NCBI GenBank assembly: GCA_013396635.1
Contig: WBMW01005746.1
Coordinates: 1,224,419-1,288,418, forward strand
DNA: 64,000 bases
Direction: 5' to 3'
DNA from: Penelope pileata
Lineage: Eukaryota; Chordata; Aves; Galliformes; Cracidae
Shown here in pieces: positions 49,401 through 57,699 of the stretch (position 1 is the first letter of the stretch; each line of letters starts with the position of its first letter). The translations under genes and the position numbers were made by a program. A model generated the notes under the pieces. It worked only from the letters and a program-made list of their open reading frames with translations, made no database searches and had not been told where the DNA came from.

Positions 49401-52400
49401 TTGTAACATTTTCGGCATGAAGATGTCTTTTCAAAACTTCTAGAGTATTAGTGAATTCACACGTGTTTGTGATTGCAAGCAATTGGCTTATTACACAATT
49501 AGGAAAACAAGATGTGGCCATTTCTATCTCATCTGGATTAAGAGAACTCCTAAATAATAGACAGTTTCAATACAATTAAAATAATGCAGTTAACTTAGAA
49601 CAGCTGTAATGCCTCAGAACTCATTGAAAAAACATAACCAAGCCTAATCCAAAAGCAAAGGAACTAAACGTTTGCAGAGATGCCGAACATGCTGTCTTTG
49701 AAGGATTAGCTAATGAGTCATGTTATGGGGTATCTTCAAACATGCAATAAGGCACATAAGATTAGAAGACAGTTTTTTGAATAGGAAAAAAAGGTAACTC
49801 CACTGTCAGCTGTACCTATTGGTCTTGTGCAGCTTCAACTGTATGTTAGTAGTAGTGTTGGCAGTCTTGTCACGGGTTTTACCTCCTATTTAATGCTTGA
49901 AAATAAGAATAGAAAGAGATCCTGCCCTTCTGTTAGGGGGAGCCAGGGAGCTGAATTGGTGTCTTATCAAAAATGCTGAAAACAGCCGTTGTGAGTAACA
50001 AAGAAGGAATATGGAAAATCTCACTTGATGGAGTGACAGCTTATTTCCTCTGTTCTCCTCCATGCTCCCCAATTCCCATGCTGCACTTGTTACCACTCTT
50101 TACAATATTTTCCACTAGAGTGGTGGAAGGGAAGGGATGCAGTCAAGGTTGAAGGTCTACAAACTGGGCATCTGGTCTTAATAAATATTCATGGTAGGAT
50201 GGTGCAACTGACAACACTATTGTTTCATTACTTTCAACAATGGATGTAAGTGAACTGAGGAGAAATGCTTGTTGGTTGTTCCAGCTTTCCTGCTGTCAGG
50301 TTTCAAGGATAGTCCCCCATCAGATGTTTAAAGTTGTGTGCAACATCCTAATTAAAGTCTATGTGCTAGAAAAATCTTTGACTCTCTTTCTATCCCTTAA
50401 AGTATCCAAGTGTGTTGAAATGTGTGAAAGCTGTATTTTCATTTGGCATAGTGCATTTATGGCAAGAAAAGTGTGTGGTGGAAGGAGGGATGCTTAATGA
50501 AGATGTGGACAGGATGGAAAATGCAGATGATTTCTTAATTTTTTTTTAAACTGCAATCCTAGGGAAGCAGAAAAGATCATTGCTTCTAGAATTTACTTCT
50601 GCGTTCCCCCTTAGAGGAGTGTGACTACTTTTGTTGCTTTTACAACTTAGATTACGCTAGCCCTTAGAAATCATCTAGCAGCCAACGCTGTGATCTTTGA
50701 ATGCCTGCAGCAAGTTTAATACCTTAGATGTTTGAATTAATTTTTGTACTAAGGCAGGAATATTACGTACTGCTTTGGGCTTAAAAAGTGTAGGAAGTGT
50801 GTAGCTCTTGGTTAAAAAAATAACCGTGGCATTTTGGTTTTTTTATTTGTTTTTGTGCTAAACTTCCTTTGTACTGTACCCTAGGCAATCTATTGTTTTA
50901 ATATCCAGAGATGAGAAAAGGCACTTTTCCAAGTAAAACTTCACTGTAGGTTCTTAAAACAAATTTCCTTGGCTGGCTTATGAGGGGGGGGAAAAAGAGT
51001 TAACTACTTGCATCTCTTGCTGTTTTGTAGGCTCCTCAGTGGCTAGAAAGTGATTCCTGTCAGAAGTGTGAACAACCTTTCTTCTGGAATATAAAGCAAA
51101 TGTGGGACACGAAGACATTAGGGTTGAGACAGGTGAGATCACTCATTTGAGTGCTTAGTTGTACTTCAGCACTTAAGCAAAAAGTAAACAGAAAATCGCT
51201 AATGCTTTCAGATCTTCTATACTGTTGGTATTTTTGCTGCTTTGAAGTGAGGGTATACTGAGAACTCACAGCTTCTAGGCAGTGCTAAGAAACTTTCAAA
51301 TTCTGTGAGAAGAGTTGCATCAAACTCGTAGCGCCAGCAAAGAAGGCTGTGCTGGGAGTGCTCTGTGGGATTTCTCTGAATGCTTCTCTGCATTGGAGCT
51401 GTGGACAGTTAATCCTTAAGTGTTGTATAAAGTGACTGTTGTGGTTTGAGCTGGCAGGCCTTAAAACACCACGCAGCCTTTTGCTCACCCCCCTCTCCAC
51501 CCAGCTGGGATGGGGTAGAGAGTCGAGGCAAAAAAAAGTAGAACTCGTGGGTTGAGATAAAACTATTTACTAACAGAAAAGGAAAGATAGACTAAAACAT
51601 CAGTAATTATAATTATATACAAAACAAGTGATGTACAAAGCAATTGCTCACCACCTGCGATTGATGCCCAGCCAATCTCTGAACAAACGGCCCCTCCCAG
51701 CTAACTCCCCTTCCTTATATTACATGATGCCATATGGTATGGAATATCCCTTTGGTCAGTTTGGGTCAGCTGCCCTATTCTCTCCCAGCTCTCTGTGCCC
51801 TCCTTCCCCCAGCCCCTCCACTGGCAGAGAGACACAAGGAGCTGAGAAAACTGAAAATGTCCTTGGCTCTGTTCAAGGCTGCTGGGTGTTATCAGCTTTG
51901 TTTTCCTTCTAGAACCAAAACACAGCTTTGTACCAGACACTAAGAGAGAAAGTTTCAGTTAGAAACTTAAGACAGTGACACACAATGCCCCATAACTGAG
52001 CAAATTGGAGCCTAACCTGTTGTAGAGTACCCAGTTCAGTGAAGGACTAGTGACCCTTCTCTTACTGCACTACATTGTGAAAGCTTTCCAAATAGCTCTT
52101 TATTTGGACATACTTAACAGGCACTGAGGCTCTCATTGTTTCTGGCTTTTTGGACTCTTACTTCCTTGGTTTGCTGTCCAGCCCTTTTTCTCCTGCTCCT
52201 GAAAGGAGATTGTGAAAGAAGGATACAGAGGTAAACCCACTGGTGGCAAGCGGGCTGTTCAGAAATTCAGAGTCTTTTGTCTTAAAGCAACAGAAGATTT
52301 CCTTACATGTTGTTGTTCAGTGAACATTTGATAAAATGGTCAAGTGGTACAATGTAATGATTTTTTGTTTGTGTTTTTTTCTTCCCTGAAGCATCACTGC

Positions 52401-54247
52401 AGAAAATGTGGGCAAGCAGTGTGTGGCAAGTGCAGTACCAAACGGTCAAGTTACCCAATCATGGGATTCGAGTTCCAGGTCCGTGTCTGTGATTCCTGTT
52501 TTGAGTCAATCAAGGATGAAGAGTGAGTATTAAGGAGTAATAACTTATGTAATGCTGCTGAGGCACAGAAACACTTGTGCTTGCTCCCCATCTACGCATA
52601 ATGCTAAGCTGACTCTCTGCTGACAGGCTACCTTTGCTTCAGGCACTAAAAGCAGATATTGCTCAACTCGCTCTGCAAGTGGATTTAGATCAAATGTGGT
52701 ATTACAGCTCTTAATTCAGTTTATTTTTTCTTATTCATGAGCTCAGATCTATGGTTGAAACAAATTCATCTCTAAATTTCTGTGTAGGTAAGGGCTACTG
52801 ATTGCACTTAAAATTGCTAAATGGGTGGGTGACAATGCATCACAGATGCCAGGCTGTATATGCATTAGTTTATGTACACTTATTGAAAATTGTTTCTTCA
52901 CCAGTGTTTTTCACAGCTCAACATTATTTTCCCATGCAAGCAAATTGGGTTAGACAACATTTGCTGTCTCATTAAGCAGAGCTATGAAGGAGCACTCTTT
53001 TTATCTTGATACCAAAAAGATTTTTGAAAAGGAGGTGCAGTGCCCTCCCTGACTCACTGTAGCCAGCAGGTAAAAATGTAACAAGGAAGAATACCATTAT
53101 TTACTTAGGCGATGCCCCACTTCTGCTCGAGCATTTTTAACAGGCAGGGGAAGACCAGGAATTGTCACACCTGTGTAACTATACAAGCAGTGCTTGACGT
53201 GACTTGGTGATTTAATTCTGTCCCCTTTTATATGGCGCTGCGATTCTCAGAACTGATTTGTTAGTATTTAACCACCTTAATTTTCTTACAAGTTCATTTT
53301 GCACTGCTATAATGCCATCAAACTTTGTCTCATGGCTGGGTTTTGTCTGAACTGTCCTCTTGCAGCCGTACTTCCTTGGCAACCTTTCATGAAGGAAAAC
53401 ACAACATTTCACACATGTCCATGGACGTCTCCAGAGGATTAATGGTCACTTGTGGGAGTGATCGGATTGTGAAGGTATTCAAGTCTCTCTTTCCTCCATT
53501 TATTAGAGAAATTTAATAGAGAACTGACATTTGTATTTACTTTTTCTCTTTCTGACAACTGTTGCTATAAAGCTAACTGGTGTGAGTAGCAAGAATCAGA
53601 TTTGTTGCAGACTGCTCTTTGTGCAACTGAATAAGGAAATGACCTGTAAGTCCACTGTATAGAGTGTAGCTGTCAGAAGTGGTTACTATTGGTGTCTTCT
53701 GGACAAACAAAGCAGATGTCAGCAGTAGCAGAATCTGCTAGTGGCCTTAAAGATGTAGACATGATGAAATGTGCGGGCTCTGAGCTTCCTGGCTTCTTGG
53801 AGCATTGCCACTAAAAGCCCTGGTTATGAGGCAGTGACGTGGAAATCAGACTACAGAATCTTGCTATGTTTAAGCTATACATCCTCCATGCATGCCAGAA
53901 CAGAGACTATTCCAGACTGTCCCTCTTGTTCTCTAAGCATGTTTTATATCAAGCTGCATTGCACTTTTTAGACCAAGCCTATAGAGAACTGCTAGAGTAT
54001 GTTCCTGAGCCCAAAGTTTGGCTGTTGGTTTGTAAGGCTGGTGTACTTGTCAATTTTTGCAAGTCTAGTTTAAACAGAATTTGTTACCTCATTTCCAGAA
54101 AGGTCTTTGTCTGCTTCTATGCCTGTTATAGAAATACCTTTTAGATCTTACTGTTGCTATATAATTCTCCACATTATTTTCTTCCAGATCTGGGACATGA
54201 CACCAGTAGTTGGTTGCAGCCTTGCAACTGGCTTTTCTTCACGTTGA
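31056..54247 (+). CDS. WDFY1: WDFY1: WD repeat and FYVE domain protein 1
   Basis: The coding sequence joins 31056-31192, 38007-38074, 39093-39166, 40343-40397, 41746-41896, 44415-44527, 47092-47218, 48152-48257, 51031-51132, 52392-52522, 53366-53474 and 54188-54247. All phases agree, giving 410 residues, the same length as human. WD40 repeats fill residues 1-277 and resume at the C-terminus (DRIVKIWDM). The FYVE zinc finger lies at about 281-352, with eight Cys in CxxC pairs (C287/C290, C314/C317, C322/C325, C344/C347), the basic patch LRQHHCRKCG and the RVC motif. The protein binds PI3P on early endosomes and in mammals helps recruit TRIF to TLR3/TLR4; that role is carried over from mammals. 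Intron 5 is U12-type. A solo LTR and a CR1 copy sit in introns 9 and 8. The ATG matches the human start. Confidence 0.97.
31193..38006 (+). other. WDFY1: WDFY1 intron 1
   Basis: A 6.8-kb intron from GTAGGG to the acceptor ACAACACAG. The first 230 bp lie within the CpG island. It holds the T/A hairpin at 34,624 and an AAAC-type short repeat near 35,476. A 13-bp direct repeat, GTTCTTTAAGCTA, occurs near 35,950 and 35,992. No exon, RNA gene or LINE was recognised. Confidence 0.75.
34624..34662. repeat. T-run/A-run inverted repeat (hairpin)
   Basis: The run is T12-C-T6 followed directly by A9-G-A10. The single C and the single G can face each other, so the tract can fold on itself over most of its length. 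It lies in WDFY1 intron 1. It is probably simple sequence, or two poly(A) tails meeting head to head. Confidence 0.8.
38007..38074 (+). CDS. WDFY1: WDFY1 exon 2 (residues 46-68)
   Basis: The acceptor is CCACAACACAG|AACAATACG and the donor TCAT|GTAAGT. It encodes RTIRVWLKRDSGQYWPSIYH and TMS, completing the first WD repeat. It follows a 6.8-kb intron. Confidence 0.95.
39093..39166 (+). CDS. WDFY1: WDFY1 exon 3 (residues 69-93)
   Basis: The acceptor is TGTTTTTAACAG|CTCCATG and the donor ATCATG|GTAAGT. It encodes SPCSAMAYHHDSRRIFVGQD followed by NGAIM, part of the second WD repeat. Confidence 0.95.
40343..40397 (+). CDS. WDFY1: WDFY1 exon 4 (residues 94-111)
   Basis: The acceptor is TTTGATTTTAG|GAGTTTC and the donor TATCCAG|GTGACC. 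It encodes EFHISEDFNKMNFVKTYP. At 55 bp it is the shortest internal coding exon of this gene. Confidence 0.94.
41746..41896 (+). CDS. WDFY1: WDFY1 exon 5 (residues 112-161), ends at a U12-type donor
   Basis: The acceptor is TTTATTTCCACAG|CTCATC. It encodes AHQNRVSAITFCLTSEWVIS, TGHDKCVSWMCTRSG and TSWASCL. The donor CTACA|GTATCCTTTT is a U12-type site. Splicing there joins CA to A of the next exon as a Gln codon, keeping the conserved LQYD block. Confidence 0.95.
41897..44414 (+). other. WDFY1: WDFY1 intron 5, U12-type (minor spliceosome) GT-AG intron
   Basis: The 5' end, GTATCCTTTT at 41,897-41,906, matches the U12 consensus RTATCCTTT. The branch site TTCCTTGAC at 44,396-44,404 matches TTCCTTRAC, and its branch A at 44,403 is 12 bases from the exon start at 44,415, within the usual U12 range. 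There is no long polypyrimidine tract next to the acceptor. The intron is 2,518 bp. Confidence 0.93.
44415..44527 (+). CDS. WDFY1: WDFY1 exon 6 (residues 162-199)
   Basis: The acceptor, TGATGTTCAG|ATATGATT, is the 3' end of the U12-type intron. The donor is GAAG|GTAAAG. It encodes YDYETRYAFVGDYSGQITLL followed by KLEQNTCSIITTLKGHE, a full WD repeat. Confidence 0.95.
47092..47218 (+). CDS. WDFY1: WDFY1 exon 7 (residues 200-241)
   Basis: The acceptor is GTTCTTTCCTAG|GAAGCATT and the donor GGCCATCA|GTATGT. It encodes GSITSLWWDPVQRLLFSGAS, DHSIIMWDIGGRKGRT and LLLQGH, with a clear WD dipeptide in MWDIGG. Confidence 0.95.
48152..48257 (+). CDS. WDFY1: WDFY1 exon 8 (residues 242-277)
   Basis: The acceptor is TTTGTTTGCAG|TGACAAG and the donor GAAGAG|GTAAGA. 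It encodes HDKVQAICYIQLTRQLVSCS and ADGGIAVWNMDISREE, the last WD repeat before the FYVE finger. Confidence 0.95.
48614..49075 (-). mobile_element. CR1 LINE fragment (antisense, in WDFY1 intron 8)
   Basis: Read on the minus strand, it encodes the end of CR1 ORF2, with blocks TKMIRGQEHLPYKDRLRELG, LFSLEKRRLREDLIAAFQYL and DRTRGNGFKLTEGRFRLDVR. The frame is lost before the end. The 3' UTR tail (GGTCCCTTCCAACCCAAGCC, then CATTCTGTGATTC) lies at the plus-strand left edge, near 48,617. About 460 bp remain, so it is a 5'-truncated dead copy. Confidence 0.93.
51031..51132 (+). CDS. WDFY1: WDFY1 exon 9, first half of the FYVE finger (residues 278-311)
   Basis: The acceptor is TGCTGTTTTGTAG|GCTCCTC and the donor TTGAGACAG|GTGAGA. 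It encodes APQWLESDSCQKCEQPFFWN and IKQMWDTKTLGLRQ, with the first zinc-binding pair C287/C290. Confidence 0.95.
51437..51974 (-). mobile_element. Solo LTR of an avian endogenous retrovirus (ERVL-like)
   Basis: A 538-bp unit begins TGTTGTGG and ends AAGACA on the plus strand, so it has TG...CA ends. It is flanked by a perfect 5-bp target duplication, GTGAC, at 51,432-51,436 and 51,975-51,979. The element reads on the minus strand: a TATAAGG box (plus 51,714-51,720), then an AGTAAA poly(A)-like signal near 51,570, as in bird LTRs I recall. No gag, pol or env sequence lies nearby, so recombination has left one LTR. The 5-bp duplication favours an ERVL-type origin; the family name is not certain. 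Confidence 0.9.
52392..52522 (+). CDS. WDFY1: WDFY1 exon 10, second half of the FYVE finger (residues 312-354)
   Basis: The acceptor is TTTCTTCCCTGAAG|CATCAC and the donor GATGAAGA|GTGAGT. It encodes HHCRKCGQAVCGKCSTKRSS, YPIMGFEFQVRVCDSCFESI and KDE, with the PI3P-contacting HHCRKCG block and the RVC motif. Confidence 0.96.
53366..53474 (+). CDS. WDFY1: WDFY1 exon 11 (residues 355-391)
   Basis: The acceptor is TGTCCTCTTGCAG|CCGTAC. It encodes DRTSLATFHEGKHNISHMSM and DVSRGLMVTCGSDRIVK, the first part of the closing WD repeat. The donor GTGAAG|GTATTC is weak, with T rather than G at +5. Confidence 0.94.
54188..54247 (+). CDS. WDFY1: WDFY1 exon 12, C-terminus and stop
   Basis: The acceptor is TTATTTTCTTCCAG|ATCTGG. 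It encodes IWDMTPVVGCSLATGFSSR and the stop TGA at 54,245-54,247. It ends SSR where human ends SPH. Confidence 0.95.
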   Translation: MWDMTPVVGCSLATGFSSR

Positions 54248-55414
54248 TCTAATGCCTGACAGGTTTATGCACCTTATGTACAGCAATATGCACCCAATGA
54301 GTGGAATTCTTAAGAATATTACTGCAAACACTGGTTGCTTGATTCTTCTCCTGCTGCTGTTCCAGGATGGACAGTCACCTTTGTAGAGCACAGCTTTTCT
54401 GTTGGGCTCACCAGGAATCTCCTTGGTGCGGAAGTGCAGTTTCACAGCCTCTTGGACTAACGTAAAATGGCTTGCCTGCAGTATGACACCTTGATGAAAG
54501 GAACTATTGTTACTTTGTTTACATGTAGTGTTAACAATGTGCTATCTCTGCTGATATATCTTGTACAGATACTTTGTAGCTTAAATATTATCAGAGTAAA
54601 ATGAGTGTAGTACATTCAACTTGTGCAAGTAGTAAAATAACTTTTTCTCTCTTCCAAAAAGCAGTTCTGTAGAAATACTTTTGAGCAGTCACCATCTAAA
54701 CTGCCTCCAAAAGGTATGTTGGTTATTCCTATGGAAGGAGGAAATACTTCAAAGTGGCAGGTAGCTTCTTTCAGATGAGACAGTAAGAACCTTTGAGCAT
54801 ACAAGATTTCCTTTATTGGCTTTCTTGTAGTATTTGTCTTAAAATTCAGTCACCAGTGAAATCAGTTCTGTGGGACAACTGTTTAGGTAGTTGGTAATTC
54901 TTCAAACACTTGTAGGTTCTTAAGTAGAGTTTTAGCATAGCTAACAAACTTCTGTAGGTCTTACTAAAATGGGCAGCCCAGCTACTCTACTTTAAAGGCA
55001 GGCCATAAGTATGAGCCATATACTTAGACAATTCTATAATGTGGTTAGAATGGGAAGCTAAGTAAATCTGCCTTGTTGAATGTTATGGCTGAGAAAAAAT
55101 GGCCAGCTAAATCTTAGAGACTTTTTCCTGTGGAAAGGCTGATTTTTCTTTAAAGATAGGTAGCCTGTCTTTGCTAAAATGCAGGATGAATTTAAATACT
55201 GCCTTGGCGTTGCCTGAAACTGATAAATACTAAGGTTTTCCAAAGCAATAGTTACTGAGGTACAGAACAACTGCTGGCTTTTGCCCTGCTCCCAGGTCTG
55301 TTAATTCTAAGATCTATATGGATCCTTCCCTATTTCAAAGCTGAGAAGTATGAAGAAGAGCTGGGAGGCTTTTATGACTGCATTTGGCACATAGAGGAAA
55401 GAACTGAGATTAGC

Positions 55415-55420
55415 AATAAA
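55415..55420 (+). terminator. WDFY1: WDFY1 candidate poly(A) signal, proximal
   Basis: AATAAA is followed at once by a GT-rich element (TTGGTGTGTCGGTTGTATG). That pairing makes it the best-looking proximal site. Confidence 0.65.
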
Positions 55421-57093
55421 TTGGTGTGTCGGTTGTATGAATCTCCCACTTTTCAATACTGTAAGGAGAACCTTCAAAAGCTAAGGTAATGTGTCGAAGT
55501 TTTAAGCTTAGAGCTATTCAGATTTTTTTTGAAAACAAGTGCATACGTGTAAAGACAAAAATATGGGTAGGTCAGCTGGCCTGGAGTAGATGGTGTTGCA
55601 CAAGTGTTAACAGTAATAGGCTCTTTCTGGAAGAGGACTTGAGGGTTAGGCTGACTATAATGCAGCAATGGTCAGCTGGTGCTATGAGCATTAGTGAATT
55701 CACGTCCTAGTTGTGTGACTTGACACTAATATCTGCACTGGACCATGCTGTAGGCTAAAATATGTGAAGATCATGGTATAGTTAAACCATTATTCACTTC
55801 TATTTGAAGTCAAAAAGTTGATAGCCTTCAAAAGGGCATTAGAATCCAGAATATGGTAGTTACTGTTATTTTGGATGTGACTTTGTCTACCTTTCCGTGG
55901 TCCTTCTCCCGATGTTTTGCTAGGAGTCCTTTAATTTGCCAGCTGTGTTGGCCAGTGAAAAATAAGCAAAGCCATCTTTTGTGTTGGTCTCAAAATTTGT
56001 CTTGCCTTCAATTCAGGGTTAAGCACTTGTCAGACTGATTTGATTCATCCCTTGATACATGCTGTGTAGCTTATGTTTTTTGGTAAAGGTTTATTTCTAA
56101 GTTATTGAGAGAAAATCAACTTATACTGGAAAAAATTTACAGCTTTCTGCTCCGAAGGCTTTCACCCTTGTAAATCAAGAAGGAAGCTGAGTGTTTGAAG
56201 GGAGTAAGTAAGCCCTGATAATGCTCTGCATTCACTTTCAGACTCCTTCCTATTGATTTTGGAAGAGAATGGGAGCCTTCTTCCTTTGCAGCGTGTAAGG
56301 CAGAGCATGAGTTACATGGACAGAGCTGTTTAAGATACTACCATGCTGTGGTAAGGAGGATCTAGGGTCATGTGTTAAACTGGGAGCTTGATGTAGAGGT
56401 AGGATGGATAGCTGTTTTTTTTTTTCCCAAACCAAGCATTCTGAAGCTCTTACACCAATGATACTGAAGTGTAACTCCTTTGCAGCCAGCACTCCTGAGC
56501 TTCAGCTTTTTTAGTTCTGATTAGTCAACATGTCCCCTGATCAGCATGCAGCTCCCTCCCCTTCTTTGTGAATACTTCCTCTGCTTCTTGACAACCACTT
56601 ATCTTACATTAAGGTTTTGACACTAAATAATATATTCTCTACTACATATTGTTAAACCTAAGGAATCTATTTTCAATAATTGATATATTTAAAGATAGTG
56701 TCAGTTCAGATATAGCAAGACAATTATGGCTACTAAGTCATTAGTCATTTAAGTATACTCTTGGTGTTGAATGAGTAGTGCTTACAAACCACTAAAGAGA
56801 TAGTTGTTTATAAGCAAAAGCACTATCTTGAATACACATACTCTCTCATGAAACTGAACATACTTCAGCTATGTCAGCTCAAGTGTGCAATTACTGAGAA
56901 AGCTTGATTTGAAGCTCTACTAATATTGCTTGTATAACCTCTTTCACTGGGGCAGGGAAGAGGGGAGCAAAGATACTAGTATGTGCTGAGTCTTTATTAG
57001 TTGTATTTCTGTACCCTGCATAGTTAAGCAATGCTAGATAAATCTGTCCCTTGCTCCTTCTTGTCTGTTTTTTAAAACTTTGATTACATGTAC

Positions 57094-57099
57094 AATAAA
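57094..57099 (+). terminator. WDFY1: WDFY1 candidate poly(A) signal, middle
   Basis: AATAAA with only a weak T-rich stretch downstream. It is less convincing than its neighbours. Confidence 0.4.
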
Positions 57100-57666
57100 A
57101 TATTTCTTGATATTCACTTAGTCTATTTGGATGATCCATCTTTTCTTCCATTCTGTGAGTGAACAACCCCCATTCTGGCTTCTTTAGACAGCCCATGTCC
57201 AAACTTCAGGTTGGAGGAATGGCTTGTCAGTTGCATTGTATTGGAGCTGAATGAGCCACAGTGCTAGGCCCATGATGAACTAGTGAGCTGAGAGACAAAC
57301 AACTGCTGAATGGTCCCAACTAGGGATGTATAGCTGTACTCCCTATCTTGAGTCCTGCTTGCCAGCTCATGTAGACCTCTTTTCTGGTTCATCTACTTCT
57401 TCAGAAGTATGCAAAGGTTCTTACAACGCAGTATCAGAGGATTAGCCCCTTCCCTGAGATCCCTTTGACCTGCCTGAGGTGTTAGAGAAATTCCAAGTTA
57501 TGTTAGGTGGATTGAGCGGAGTCTACGTGATGTATACAGAGGACACCAACTGCAGCCACAGGAGGTGGTTATGCTTGTTTTGTGATACTTCCTTACAGAA
57601 GAAGGATGAGGACAAGCAGGGAAGCATCCTTATACCTCACAGTTGTTCACAGCCTTCGCAGGCTTG

Positions 57667-57672
57667 AATAAA
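57667..57672 (+). terminator. WDFY1: WDFY1 candidate poly(A) signal, distal
   Basis: AATAAA followed by GGTTGTTTTGTAAC, a good GT-rich downstream element. Its use would extend the 3' UTR to about 3.4 kb. Confidence 0.55.
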
Positions 57673-57699
57673 GCACTGGTTGTTTTGTAACACTTGGAA

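Larger units (their letters stand above)
54248..57690 (+). other. WDFY1: WDFY1 3' UTR (longest likely extent)
   Basis: No further coding exon follows the stop codon. Canonical AATAAA signals lie at 55,415, 57,094 and 57,667. The first would give a 3' UTR of about 1.2 kb and the last one of about 3.4 kb. The right end is inferred from the third signal. Confidence 0.55.
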
